Source: an uncultured Clostridium sp. (GTDB lineage: Bacteria; Bacillota; Clostridia; Lachnospirales; Lachnospiraceae). Taken from it: a DNA stretch of 64,000 nt. The first letter of the stretch is position 1, and each line of letters opens with the position of its first letter. The stretch covers positions 90,196 through 154,195 of the forward strand of contig UQMJ01000003.1 in assembly GCA_900542035.1 (NCBI GenBank). The letters run 5' to 3'. Of this stretch, positions 1 to 8,297 are shown in pieces. The notes under the pieces are model-generated. The model saw nothing but the letters and a program-made list of their open reading frames with translations, had not been told where the DNA came from and made no database searches. A program made the translations under genes and the position numbers.

Positions 1-499
1 AAATATAGGGAATCATCCGGTACTCGTAAGATTTTATTATGCCAGGTACAAAAAGGAGCAGGCTCCAGAGAAAAATTTTTACGTTCATCAGGAATAAGAT
101 TTTAACTTCATTCATGTAATGGCCGCAGGTAAATCCCCAGAAGAGACGGCTTACGCCTGCTGAACGCTGATTCACTCTGCTCTCCATATAAAACCTGCAG
201 CTTCCTACGGAAATAACGTTTCCAATAAAGGTCTGGATCACGGTGGTAATGGCAAATGTAATCAGAAACGTGGTAAAAAATGCCATCAGAAACGTCGCGA
301 TTTCTACCGGATTCAGCCCCATATCTGCTAATTCCGGCTGCATCTGGGAAAACGTCACGACAGTTCCGCCGCTTCCTGCCGCTCCGCTGCTTCCTGCCAG
401 AAACATAGACAGAAGCGACACCGCAAATGCTGGTCCGTAATAAATTCTCAGACCGTTTTTTGCTCTGTCCTTCAGCTCTTTTCTTGTCCAATTTATCAT
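1..499 (-). CDS. DUF975 family membrane protein (3' end cut by window edge)
   Basis: Reading the minus strand from an ATG at 499 gives an open frame to the left edge, so only about 166 N-terminal residues are visible. It begins MINWTRKELKDRAKNGLRIYYG, the basic opening typical of DUF975 integral membrane proteins. A hydrophobic segment follows (about residues 24-42), then a longer one (about 67-95, TFLMAFFTTFLITFAITTVIQTF) and a third near LWSLLLFVPGIIKSYEYRMIPYI, which is the conserved DUF975 region. An AGAAGGA ribosome site sits 5-6 bases upstream of the ATG. The family has no established biochemical role; location in the cytoplasmic membrane is inferred from the hydrophobic segments. Confidence 0.8.
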   Translation of the reverse strand, partial: MINWTRKELKDRAKNGLRIYYGPAFAVSLLSMFLAGSSGAAGSGGTVVTFSQMQPELADMGLNPVEIATFLMAFFTTFLITFAITTVIQTFIGNVISVGSCRFYMESRVNQRSAGVSRLFWGFTCGHYMNEVKILFLMNVKIFLWSLLLFVPGIIKSYEYRMIPYI

Positions 500-567
500 A
501 AAATTCCTTCTTTCCTTAATTTTTCAGACATTTCTGTCCTGATAAGAGTATAGCACAAAAAAAAGTA

Positions 568-598
568 TTGGAAAAGAGTGAAAATATTGTGGTATACT
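568..598 (+). promoter_or_regulatory. possible sigma-A promoter for the CYTH gene
   Basis: TTGGAA (568-573) and TATACT (593-598) are separated by 19 bases, longer than ideal. It lies about 30 bases before the start codon of the CYTH gene. A TATACT-like hexamer on the other strand near 546-551 could serve the divergent DUF975 gene. Weak evidence. Confidence 0.35.
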
Positions 599-629
599 GT
601 CTTTATTCAAAGCCAAAAGGAGACTGACT

Positions 630-1079
630 ATGGAAATTGAACGAAAATATCTGGTAACAAATCCTCCAGAAGCTTATACGGATTATCCATTCCGCCAGAT
701 TGAACAAGGGTATTTATGTACGGATCCGGTGGTTCGGATCCGGCGGGACAATGATTCGTACTATCTGACGTACAAAAGCAAGGGACTTCTCTCACGCCAG
801 GAATACAACCTTCCGCTGACTATAGAATCCTACGGACACCTGTTAAAAAAAGCAGACGGCATTGTCCTTACCAAGCGCCGGTACCTGATTCCTTATGGTT
901 CTTATACCATCGAACTGGACATTTTTGAAGGCGATTATCAGGGGCTGATTCTGGCAGAAGTCGAGTTTGAATCCGAAGAAGACGCCCTGGCCTTTGTCCC
1001 TCCCAGATGGTTTGGAAGAGACGTTACCTTTACCGGAGAATACCAGAACAGCCGTCTGAGCAAAGGAAAACCGGACTAA
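630..1079 (+). CDS. CYTH domain protein (triphosphatase/adenylate cyclase class IV fold)
   Basis: A 149-residue single-domain protein that starts with the diagnostic MEIERKYL (ExExK) motif at residues 2-6. The rest alternates charged beta strands typical of the triphosphate tunnel fold: VVRIRR near 34-39, LTYKSKG, EYNLPL, LTKRRYLIPYG, TIELDIFEGDYQGLILAEVEFES. CYTH proteins of this size in Firmicutes usually hydrolyse inorganic triphosphate or organic triphosphates in the cytoplasm; the exact substrate cannot be read from sequence. AAAGGAG precedes the ATG. The gene is convergent with cbiC and their stop codons overlap (1076-1079), leaving no space for a terminator between them. Confidence 0.88.
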   Translation: MEIERKYLVTNPPEAYTDYPFRQIEQGYLCTDPVVRIRRDNDSYYLTYKSKGLLSRQEYNLPLTIESYGHLLKKADGIVLTKRRYLIPYGSYTIELDIFEGDYQGLILAEVEFESEEDALAFVPPRWFGRDVTFTGEYQNSRLSKGKPD

Positions 1080-1732
1080 ATCTGGTACATCAGGGCATTG
1101 CAGATTGCGGCGGCTACATTGCTGCCGCCTTTTCTTCCTCTTGCTACAATATAAGGAATGTCTTTTAAGGTAAGAATCAGCTCTTTCGAAGCCTCTACAT
1201 TGACAAAACCTACCGGAACTCCGATAATCAGGCTGGGGCAGATTTTTCCTTCCTGAATCAGTTCATACAGACGGATCAGGGCAGTGGGCGCGTTGCCTAC
1301 CGCAATGATTACCGGCCCCCAGTTTTTTCCCAGAAGGGCGGCGGCCTTCTCCATGCTTGCAACCGCCCTGGTGGTTCCGTTTTTTTTCGCCGCTTCTGCC
1401 ACTTCTTTATCTGACATAAAGCACATGGCCTCTCCGCCCAATTCCTTTAATCTTGTTTTATTAATGCCGGACCAGGCCATCTGGGTATCCGTAATAATCA
1501 CTCCGCCCTGGCTAAGAGCCTGGATTCCCGCTTTCGCAGCCCCTGGAGAAAATATGAGATTTTCCACATAATCAAAGTCTGCCGTTGTGTGAATCACCCG
1601 TTTTAAAACTAAATCTTCATATGGCCTTGGGACATATCCGGACTGTTCCAGCTCCTGTCCAATGATCTCAAAGCTTCTCTTTTCAATCTCTGACGGAAGC
1701 ACCTGCTCCAGAATGATTTTTTCGTTTTCCAT
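1076..1732 (-). CDS. cbiC: cobalt-precorrin-8 methylmutase CbiC
   Basis: A 218-residue protein matching the CbiC/CobH family over its whole length. It moves a methyl group from C11 to C12 of the corrin ring to give cobyrinate. Conserved stretches include RVIHTTADFDY (about 46-56), with the family catalytic His, GVIITDTQMAWSGINK, VGNAPTAL and IIGVPVGFVNVEASKE, ending in GRKGGSNVAAAICNAL. It is the last gene of the cobalamin operon, 18 bases after cbiP. AAAGGAG lies 6 bases before the ATG. No terminator follows, and its stop overlaps that of the convergent CYTH gene. Confidence 0.95.
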   Translation of the reverse strand: MENEKIILEQVLPSEIEKRSFEIIGQELEQSGYVPRPYEDLVLKRVIHTTADFDYVENLIFSPGAAKAGIQALSQGGVIITDTQMAWSGINKTRLKELGGEAMCFMSDKEVAEAAKKNGTTRAVASMEKAAALLGKNWGPVIIAVGNAPTALIRLYELIQEGKICPSLIIGVPVGFVNVEASKELILTLKDIPYIVARGRKGGSNVAAAICNALMYQI

Positions 1733-1750
1733 TGATTTCTCCTTTCCCGC

Positions 1751-3352
1751 TTATACGCCTTCTTCTAATATCTGATAGATTTTTTCCATATCCAAATGCT
1801 CTCTTAAAATATGTGCCAGCTTGTCATATTGGCTTTCCCGAAACGCTTTATAATCGACTTCTTTGTCAATCTGGGATGGATCCAGCCCCTTATGTTTTAA
1901 CAGAATACGGACAATGGAAAGCGCCATACCTTCTGCATCAAAAATCCCGTGAACGTACGATCCATACACATTTCCTCTGCTGAATCCGTCGGTTTTAACC
2001 CGTTTGCTTTCTGGTCCCCCCTCTTTCTGAAGTTCCATCAGGTAAGCCGTAGGCCGACAGATTTCCGGAATTCCATCTGTAATCGTTACGGTATCGATGA
2101 TTCCTTCTTCTCGGTTAATGGTTGTCTGACCCATATGGATTTCATAGCCTTCTATGTTTTTTCCGGTCAGTTCCCCAAAGATACCGTCCAGTTCTCCCAA
2201 CGCTCCTGACACCACTGTACGGGTCTTTTCTGTCTCAAATACAGTCTTTAACGGCAAAAGTCCCATGCCGCGAACTTCTGTTTTTTCCCCTTGACCCACA
2301 CTTTTTTCTGCTCCGTAAGGGTCTGCCAGAATCTCTCCCATCATCTGGTATCCGCCGCAGATTCCCCAGACCGGCACTCTTTTTTGGGCCAGCTTTAGAA
2401 CGGCTGCTTCCAGACCGTTCTGCCTCATCCACATCAGGTCGCTGATAGTGCTTTTTGTACCTGGAAGAATGACCAGATCCGGAGTTTTCAGTTCTTCCGG
2501 TGAAGAAACAAAGGTTACCCGTACTCCTGAAATGCAGGAAAAAACTGCAAAATCCGTAAAGTTGGAAATTCTCGGAAACCGGATAACTGCAATGGTAATA
2601 AGCGCCTGTTCTTTCTCCGTTCCTTTTTCTAAAAAACTGCTTAAACTGTCTTCGTCTTCAATCTGCACATCCATGTAGGGAACGACTCCTGCTACTGGGA
2701 TCTGGCACAGATCTTCCAGCATTTTTACTCCCGAATCCAGGATAGTTTTGTCTCCGCGGAACTTGTTGATAATCAGGCCCTTTACATATGCTTTTTCTTC
2801 CTCTTCCAAAAGGGATATCGTCCCATAAAGCTGGGCAAACACGCCTCCTCTGTCAATGTCTCCTGCTAAAAGCACCGGAGCTTTTGCCAGTTTTGCCATT
2901 CCCATGTTGACAATGTCGTCCTGCTTTAAATTAATCTCTGCCGGACTTCCGGCTCCCTCAATTACAATAATATCATATTGCTCTGCCAGCCGGTTATAGG
3001 ACTTTAAAATCTCTGGAATCAGTGTTTTTTTATAGGCAAAGTACTCTCTGGCCGCCATATTTTTCAGAGGGATTCCCCTTACGATTACCTGGGAGCCTGT
3101 CTCACTGGACGGCTTTAACAAAATAGGATTCATATCAACGCAAGGCGGGACTCCTGCCGCCTCTGCCTGAACCGCCTGGGCACGTCCCATCTCCAGTCCT
3201 TCCTCCGTAATGCAGGAATTTAACGCCATATTCTGGGACTTAAACGGCGCTACCCGATAGCCGTCCTGCTTAAAAATGCGGCACAGTCCGGCTGCCAGAA
3301 GACTTTTTCCTGCATTGGACATGGTACCCTGAATCATTATTGCTTTTGCCAT
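1751..3352 (-). CDS. cbiP: cobyric acid synthase CbiP (CobQ)
   Basis: A 533-residue glutamine amidotransferase that amidates side chains b, d, e and g of adenosylcobyrinate a,c-diamide using ATP and glutamine. The N-terminal half is the dethiobiotin-synthetase-like ATPase (MIQGTMSNAGKSLL with the modified P-loop, APFKSQNMALNS, IIVIEGAGSPAEINL). The C-terminal half is a class I glutaminase: LPGTKSTISDL, VWGICGGYQMMG (nucleophile Cys) and GSYVHGIFD (catalytic His). Length is normal for the family. AAGGAG precedes the ATG. It lies between cobD and cbiC in the operon. Confidence 0.96.
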   Translation of the reverse strand: MAKAIMIQGTMSNAGKSLLAAGLCRIFKQDGYRVAPFKSQNMALNSCITEEGLEMGRAQAVQAEAAGVPPCVDMNPILLKPSSETGSQVIVRGIPLKNMAAREYFAYKKTLIPEILKSYNRLAEQYDIIVIEGAGSPAEINLKQDDIVNMGMAKLAKAPVLLAGDIDRGGVFAQLYGTISLLEEEEKAYVKGLIINKFRGDKTILDSGVKMLEDLCQIPVAGVVPYMDVQIEDEDSLSSFLEKGTEKEQALITIAVIRFPRISNFTDFAVFSCISGVRVTFVSSPEELKTPDLVILPGTKSTISDLMWMRQNGLEAAVLKLAQKRVPVWGICGGYQMMGEILADPYGAEKSVGQGEKTEVRGMGLLPLKTVFETEKTRTVVSGALGELDGIFGELTGKNIEGYEIHMGQTTINREEGIIDTVTITDGIPEICRPTAYLMELQKEGGPESKRVKTDGFSRGNVYGSYVHGIFDAEGMALSIVRILLKHKGLDPSQIDKEVDYKAFRESQYDKLAHILREHLDMEKIYQILEEGV

Positions 3353-3366
3353 GATTGTTCTCCTTT

Positions 3367-4428
3367 TCAGTCTAATACGGCTTTTAAAATTTGTAAAAAT
3401 TCTTCATTTTCTTTTCGGGTTTTGATGCAGATCCGGCAGTAATGTCCGTCCAGGCCCCGATAGTTTCCGCAGGAGCGAATCAAAACTCTCTGCTCTAACA
3501 ATTTTTGGTACAGCCAGTTTGCCCTGTGATTTGCATCCTTAAAAAACAGATAATTTGCCCTGGAATCCCAGACAAAAAATCCCAGATTCTCCAGTCCGGC
3601 TTTTAAAAATTCCCGTTCCTGGCTAATAAGGGTTCTGACCCTTTCTACGTATTGCTTTTCTTTTAGCGCAGCGATTCCGGCTTCCTGAGCCAGTACCGAA
3701 ACGCTCCAGGGCTGCCGCACCCGTTCCATCTGTTCCAGGATTTTAGTGTCTGCACAAATTCCATAGCCCAGCCTTATCCCAGCCAGCGCATAGGTTTTGG
3801 TAAAGGCTTTTAAAACCACTGTATTGGGAAATTCTTTCAAATACGGCAGGATGCTGCTCTGTTTTGGTTCTGGAAGAAAGTCGCAGAAGCATTCGTCTAC
3901 AGCCAGAACCATTTCTTTGCGCCTGCATACTTCTGCAATTTTTTTAACAGCCAGACGGTCGGAAGCCAGTCCGGTTGGATTATTGGGATTGCACAAAAAA
4001 ACAATCTCCCCCTGGTTTCCTTCTTTTTCTAAAAACCGGCAGAATTCTTCTTCCTTTAAGGCGAATCCTTCCTCTTCTTTTAAGTCAAAATATGTAATTT
4101 CACACCCTGCAGCCGAAAGGGCGCTGCCATATTCGGAAAAAGTCGGGGACAGTACAATGGCCTTTTGAGGCTTCAGCCCAAAAGCCAGATTAAAGATTAA
4201 TTCTGCCGCTCCATTTCCGCAGATAATCCATTTTTCTGGCACCTGATGGCAAACAGCCAGCGCTTCCTTTAATGCCCTGCACTGGCTGTCCGGATACTGG
4301 CCGCACAAAAAAATCCCCTGGCCAACCGCCTCTTTTACCCCTTCCGGAAGTCCCAGGGGACTTAAATTCGTAGAAAAATCTGCATCAATCTGCCGGCTGT
4401 ATATATCTCCGCCATGCTCGTATTCCAT
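3367..4428 (-). CDS. cobD: threonine-phosphate decarboxylase CobD (PLP enzyme)
   Basis: A 353-residue class I/II aminotransferase-fold protein. It opens with EHGGDIY and DFSTNLSPLGLP, the signature of L-threonine-O-3-phosphate decarboxylase, which makes (R)-1-aminopropan-2-ol phosphate for the nucleotide loop. CNPNNPTGLAS and KAFTKTYALAGIRLGYG supply the PLP site; the Lys of FTKTYAL is the Schiff-base residue. The related histidinol-phosphate aminotransferase is the alternative reading, but the N-terminus and the operon position next to cbiB, which uses the product, favour CobD. The C-terminal zinc-finger extension seen in some clostridial homologues is absent. Confidence 0.9.
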   Translation of the reverse strand: MEYEHGGDIYSRQIDADFSTNLSPLGLPEGVKEAVGQGIFLCGQYPDSQCRALKEALAVCHQVPEKWIICGNGAAELIFNLAFGLKPQKAIVLSPTFSEYGSALSAAGCEITYFDLKEEEGFALKEEEFCRFLEKEGNQGEIVFLCNPNNPTGLASDRLAVKKIAEVCRRKEMVLAVDECFCDFLPEPKQSSILPYLKEFPNTVVLKAFTKTYALAGIRLGYGICADTKILEQMERVRQPWSVSVLAQEAGIAALKEKQYVERVRTLISQEREFLKAGLENLGFFVWDSRANYLFFKDANHRANWLYQKLLEQRVLIRSCGNYRGLDGHYCRICIKTRKENEEFLQILKAVLD

Positions 4429-4479
4429 GAAAAACCAACCTTTCTGCCCGCATCCCTGTAGACTGTAATGCCAGCATTT

Positions 4480-5442
4480 TTATAAGATAAAAACCAACAC
4501 AACCGCGGTTATCAGAATCAAAATCCCTTCTGCCCCAAACATGATTCTTCCGGCCCGTTGAATATCTTCCGGTTCAACAGGGCGGTCATCATCTCCAATG
4601 TATGGCTTTTTATGCAGCTTTCCAAAATACCAGGCGTCTCCGGCAAGCCTGATATGAAGGGCGCCGGCTATTGCCGCTTCCCCATGGGCAGAATTGGGGC
4701 TGGCATGGCAGTACCGGTCCCGTTTGCAGATCTTCCAGGCCTGTTTTCCGTCATAGCCCAGCAAAAAGGCAGATAAGGTAAGAAGAACTGCCCCAAGTCT
4801 GGCTGGAATATAGTTGCAGATGTCGTCCAGCCTGGCGGCTGCCCGTCCAAAATAGAGATACTTGTCGTTTTTGTAACCAATCATGGAATCCATGGTATTG
4901 ACTGCTTTATAAAAGAATCCCCCAGCCGCGCCAAATAACGCCATATAGAGAAACGGCGCAATGACCCCATCCGATGTGTTTTCTGCAACGGTTTCCACGG
5001 CTGCCCTGGTAATTCCAGCCCCGTCCAGCCGTTTGGTATCCCGACCTACAATCATGGACACTGCCTGTCTCGCCCCTTCTTCATCCCCTTTTTTCAACGC
5101 TTTTCCTACTTTCCAGCTTTCTTTATAAAGGCTTTTTGCCGCCAGAAGCTGTCCGCAGAATACGCTTTCCAGCAGAAATCCTGCTGCCGGATGCAGAGAA
5201 TATGCCCCTTTTAAAAGCAGGCAGGGAACCAGCACAGACACAACTGTTACCAGGATGACAAGCAGGCCTCCTGCCAAAAACGCCGCCCGATTTCCTCTCT
5301 CCTTTACCCAGCCAGACAATACCTTTTCCAATGCTGTTATCAGGCTTCCTATAGCTCTGACCGGATGGTAAAGCCAGTGGGGATCTCCCACTATCCAGTC
5401 CAGAATACATCCTGCCAAAAGCGCCGCTGCCCGTTGTTTCAT
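4480..5442 (-). CDS. cbiB: adenosylcobinamide-phosphate synthase CbiB
   Basis: An integral membrane enzyme of 320 residues that couples aminopropanol phosphate to adenosylcobyric acid. Diagnostic stretches: LDWIVGDPHWLYHPVRAIGSLI near the N-terminus, SMIVGRDTKRLDGAGITRAAVETVAENTSDGVIAPF in the middle, KAVNTMDSMIGYKN, and SPNSAHGEAAIAGAL. Several hydrophobic segments agree with membrane location. The ATG at 5442 was chosen because GGAGG lies 6 bases upstream; the frame is open further upstream but that part has no family similarity. It sits between the short cobU-like gene and cobD. Confidence 0.94.
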   Translation of the reverse strand: MKQRAAALLAGCILDWIVGDPHWLYHPVRAIGSLITALEKVLSGWVKERGNRAAFLAGGLLVILVTVVSVLVPCLLLKGAYSLHPAAGFLLESVFCGQLLAAKSLYKESWKVGKALKKGDEEGARQAVSMIVGRDTKRLDGAGITRAAVETVAENTSDGVIAPFLYMALFGAAGGFFYKAVNTMDSMIGYKNDKYLYFGRAAARLDDICNYIPARLGAVLLTLSAFLLGYDGKQAWKICKRDRYCHASPNSAHGEAAIAGALHIRLAGDAWYFGKLHKKPYIGDDDRPVEPEDIQRAGRIMFGAEGILILITAVVLVFIL

Positions 5443-5456
5443 GCCATCCTCCAAGT

Positions 5457-5858
5457 CTATTTGATTCTCTGGCCAATGCCTCCGACTACCCGCCATACCT
5501 GGGAAGCTTTAGCTGCCAGCATACAGTAAATCCGTCCGGTTTCTTCTCTCCATTTCCGCTGGAATGCATCCATTGGGACAATGCCGGAACCAATTTCTTC
5601 GCCTACGATTACTTTTTCATTTGCCCCTGCCAAAAGCTGTTCTGCAAAAGATTTTCCAGAAAAATCCGCCTGATTTTTCATTCTTCTTGCCACCATATCG
5701 GGAAGATGAAAGCAGTACTCTGCCCTGCAGAAATCTTCCCACTCTTCCCTGGCTCCATCGCACCAGCAGGTTTTTGTTTCCTCGTTTAAGGATTCTGCTT
5801 TTAATTGTTCTGCAAACTGGCGCTTTCCCTGAAATACGCCTCCAATAATCAAAATCAT
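5457..5858 (-). CDS. short, degenerate CobU-like protein
   Basis: A 133-residue protein resembling both ends of CobU (adenosylcobinamide kinase/guanylyltransferase) but lacking the middle. The P-loop is GGVFQGKRQFAEQL, with Arg where CobU has Ser/Thr after GK. The C-terminal part, VGEEIGSGIVPMDAFQRKWREETGRIY through VVGGIGQRIK, follows the CobU C-terminus closely. The central HR-containing segment that carries the guanylylated His in CobU is missing. It starts in an ATGA overlap with cobS, so translation is coupled, and a full CobU is encoded just before cobS. A kinase-only or non-catalytic accessory role is possible; activity cannot be asserted. Confidence 0.8.
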   Translation of the reverse strand: MILIIGGVFQGKRQFAEQLKAESLNEETKTCWCDGAREEWEDFCRAEYCFHLPDMVARRMKNQADFSGKSFAEQLLAGANEKVIVGEEIGSGIVPMDAFQRKWREETGRIYCMLAAKASQVWRVVGGIGQRIK

Positions 5859-6652
5859 TTTATTCCAATCCCCACTGTTAAAATCATGAAACAGACTAGT
5901 TCGCAGATCTGCAGAAACCAGCCTGCCAGGTCACCGGTAATGCCTCCAAATTTTTCTTTTGCCATCCGGTAATACCAGATAAATACCAGACCTGCCCCAA
6001 TTCCGGTTCCAATTCCTGCCCATCCAGCGTTCCCAATCAGCACACAAAAGCAGACTGCAAGCCAGATAACAAGCCAGAACCGAACCGTTTTTTTCTGGGC
6101 GCTGTCGGCAAAGGCCGCAGCCAGTCCTGTCCCTTTTGCACAGGGAAAGGACGCCACGGAAAGACCGGAAAGCGCCCGTTCCATTACAAATACTGCTCCC
6201 AGGGCTGCGCTGTCTGAAAGAGCTTGTGCACTGGTAATTTCTCCCATTACCAATCCCGCCCACTGCACCATTCCTCCTGCATAGCAGAGAACATAAACTG
6301 CACAGCCAATGATTGCAAATGCCCCCGTATGGGGATCTTTTAAAATTTCCAGCTTTTTCTCCCGATTCCCATAAGAGCTTAACGCGTCTGCGGTATCTAA
6401 AAAGCCATCCATATGAATCCCGCCGGTTATAAAAACCGGAATTGCAGTTCCAATTAACCCTGCGGATACAGGAGAAAATCCTGCATATTCTGCAAGCAGG
6501 AACCAGCCCCACAGGCCAAATCCGCACACGATTCCTATCGCTGGAAAAAAACAGAATACGTACCGCATCCGTTCTTTTGTCCAGTCTATTGTCGGAACCG
6601 GTACTCTGGAATACATTGCAAATGCAATTAAAAATGAGTACCACACATTCAT
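5855..6652 (-). CDS. cobS: adenosylcobinamide-GDP ribazoletransferase CobS
   Basis: A membrane protein of 265 residues that joins alpha-ribazole (phosphate) to adenosylcobinamide-GDP, the last step of cobalamin assembly. It starts MNVWYSFLIAFAMYSRVPVP, the usual CobS N-terminus, followed by GGIHMDGFLDTADAL (acidic metal-binding motif) and DPHTGAFAIIG. At least five hydrophobic helices are visible. The ATG at 6652 overlaps the cobU stop as ATGA, which decides this start over an in-frame ATG 39 bases upstream. The stop in turn overlaps the cobU-like gene. Confidence 0.94.
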   Translation of the reverse strand: MNVWYSFLIAFAMYSRVPVPTIDWTKERMRYVFCFFPAIGIVCGFGLWGWFLLAEYAGFSPVSAGLIGTAIPVFITGGIHMDGFLDTADALSSYGNREKKLEILKDPHTGAFAIIGCAVYVLCYAGGMVQWAGLVMGEITSAQALSDSAALGAVFVMERALSGLSVASFPCAKGTGLAAAFADSAQKKTVRFWLVIWLAVCFCVLIGNAGWAGIGTGIGAGLVFIWYYRMAKEKFGGITGDLAGWFLQICELVCFMILTVGIGIK

Positions 6653-7200
6653 TCCTTCCGTTCTCCCTTTAATTCCACTGGAATTCCGCACACTACTTCC
6701 ACTGTCCGGTCTGAAATCTGAAATAATTTCTGATTAATTCTTCCCAGCAGTTTCATATAGTTCATGGTCTCTTCCGGATAGAAAATCCCATCCGAAAAGA
6801 CATCATTTGTGACAATTATCAGATCCTTTGCATGGGATGCTAACACTGCGATCCCGTGGACAATTTTTGCCTCTATCAGATGTGCATTTTCTTCTGAAGC
6901 CCCGCCTTCCCAGGAAAAATATTCATTAGCCGCCAGATTGGAAACACACTCAACCAGAACTGCCGATTCCTTCCATGGCGTCCCAATGCACACGCCGGAT
7001 AAATCTTTCGGCCGTTCTATGGTAGCAAAGCCTTTTCCGGCCCGCATCCTTCTGTGGCGTTCTACTTTCTGCCTGCTTTCTTCCCCATATACCTCCATTG
7101 TGGCAAGATAATATTTATATAGGGCGTTTGTCCCGCTCAGGATTGTCTCTGCATATTGGGATTTTCCGCTTCCGCTTCCCCCGACTACCACCGTTATCAT
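6649..7200 (-). CDS. cobU: adenosylcobinamide kinase / guanylyltransferase CobU
   Basis: A full-length (183 residues) CobU: GTP-dependent phosphorylation of adenosylcobinamide, then GMP transfer to give adenosylcobinamide-GDP. Visible are the intact P-loop VVGGSGSGKSQYAE (residues 6-19), YLATMEVYGEE, the RHRRMRAGKGF segment carrying the His that is guanylylated in the family, VLVECVSNLAANE, IVTNDVFSDGI and GRINQKLFQISDRTVEVVCGIPVELK. The ATG overlaps the cobT stop as ATGA. This is the presumptively active copy, in contrast to the truncated one after cobS. Confidence 0.93.
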   Translation of the reverse strand: MITVVVGGSGSGKSQYAETILSGTNALYKYYLATMEVYGEESRQKVERHRRMRAGKGFATIERPKDLSGVCIGTPWKESAVLVECVSNLAANEYFSWEGGASEENAHLIEAKIVHGIAVLASHAKDLIIVTNDVFSDGIFYPEETMNYMKLLGRINQKLFQISDRTVEVVCGIPVELKGERKE

Positions 7201-8297
7201 ACAAACTGCTGATACTCCTTCACATCAATCTCCTGAAATGTACTCATCCTGCAATATATCGTCTGCGCCATATCCAAAAGCGGGAAAAAGGCGGCAGCTC
7301 CCGTTCCTTCGCCCAGACACATTTCTCCATAAATAACCGGTTTTAAGGAAAGCGCATCCAGCACCATTTTTCCGGCCGGTTCTGCTGATACATGGGATGC
7401 CAGTAAAAAGTCCGTTACCCTGGGGCAGACAGCCGCCGCTGCAAGAGCTGCCGCTCCTGAAATAAATCCGTCTAATACCACCGGAATCCGGTAAATTGCC
7501 CCGCCAATCATAAGGCCTGCCAGACCCGCCAGATCAAAGCCTCCCACTTTTGCCAGAACGTCGATTCCGTCAGTGCGATCCGGCTGGTTTTTCTCAATTC
7601 CCTGTTTGATTACCTGGATTTTTTTCTCCAGCCCTTCTTTATTAAGGCCGGCTCCCCTTCCGGTAACGGTTTCCGGATTTGTCTTTAACAATACGGAAAC
7701 CACCGCGCTGCTGGTTGTCGTATTTCCAATCCCCATTTCGCCGGTTGCAATCAGGGAATACCCTTTTTCTTTTAAATGGCCAGCCGCCAGAATGCCGGTT
7801 TCAAGGGCCTGTACCGCCTGTCTTCGCTCCATTGCAGGACCGTAAAGAAAATTCCTGGTGCCACGACTGATTTTCCGATCCCAGATCCGGATTTGATGAT
7901 CCAGATCCGGAAAGTCTTTTTCTGTACCTGAAAGCTCAGACGCTACTCCCAGGTCAATGGGAAGAACTGCAGCACCCGCCTGCTTTGCCATCAGGCAGAC
8001 GCAGCTTTCTCCCTTTGTAAAATTCTGAGTCACAATTCCCGTAACTTCCTGACCGGTCTGGGTTACCCTTTCTTCTACAATTCCATTATCGCCGCAGCAG
8101 ATTACCACCGCTTTTTTCTCCAGATTTACATGGGAATCCTTTTGAATCCCTGCAATTTTTATAATGGCTTCTTCTAAGAGTCCCAGACTGTTTAATGGCT
8201 TTGCTACGCTGTCCCAGCGTCTTTTTGCCTGTTCCATCGCAGCCTTGTCCAAGTCCTGTATGTGTTTTAATCCCTCTTCTAACGTTAATTCTGTCAC
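7197..8297 (-). CDS. cobT: nicotinate-nucleotide--dimethylbenzimidazole phosphoribosyltransferase CobT
   Basis: CobT makes alpha-ribazole phosphate from nicotinate mononucleotide and a lower-ligand base. Recognisable are LDKAAMEQAKRRWDSVAKPLNSLGLLE, the family N-terminus; CCGDNGIVEERVTQTGQEVT; TGEMGIGNTTTSSAVV; GRGAGL; LDGFISGAAALAA; and SHVSAEPAGK near the C-terminus, followed by the catalytic-Glu region GEGTGAA. I place the start at a GTG at 8297, giving 366 residues: it forms a GTGA overlap with the cbiA stop and has AGGAGG 7-8 bases upstream. The longer ATG-started frame would add 44 residues lying entirely inside cbiA. Confidence 0.93.
   Translation of the reverse strand: MTELTLEEGLKHIQDLDKAAMEQAKRRWDSVAKPLNSLGLLEEAIIKIAGIQKDSHVNLEKKAVVICCGDNGIVEERVTQTGQEVTGIVTQNFTKGESCVCLMAKQAGAAVLPIDLGVASELSGTEKDFPDLDHQIRIWDRKISRGTRNFLYGPAMERRQAVQALETGILAAGHLKEKGYSLIATGEMGIGNTTTSSAVVSVLLKTNPETVTGRGAGLNKEGLEKKIQVIKQGIEKNQPDRTDGIDVLAKVGGFDLAGLAGLMIGGAIYRIPVVLDGFISGAAALAAAAVCPRVTDFLLASHVSAEPAGKMVLDALSLKPVIYGEMCLGEGTGAAAFFPLLDMAQTIYCRMSTFQEIDVKEYQQFV

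Noticed and set aside
108..491. Open frame of 127 residues on the minus strand at the left edge
   Set aside because: It is Arg/Ser/Gly-rich and out of frame with the DUF975 protein, which starts at 499 with a proper ribosome site and runs off the edge.
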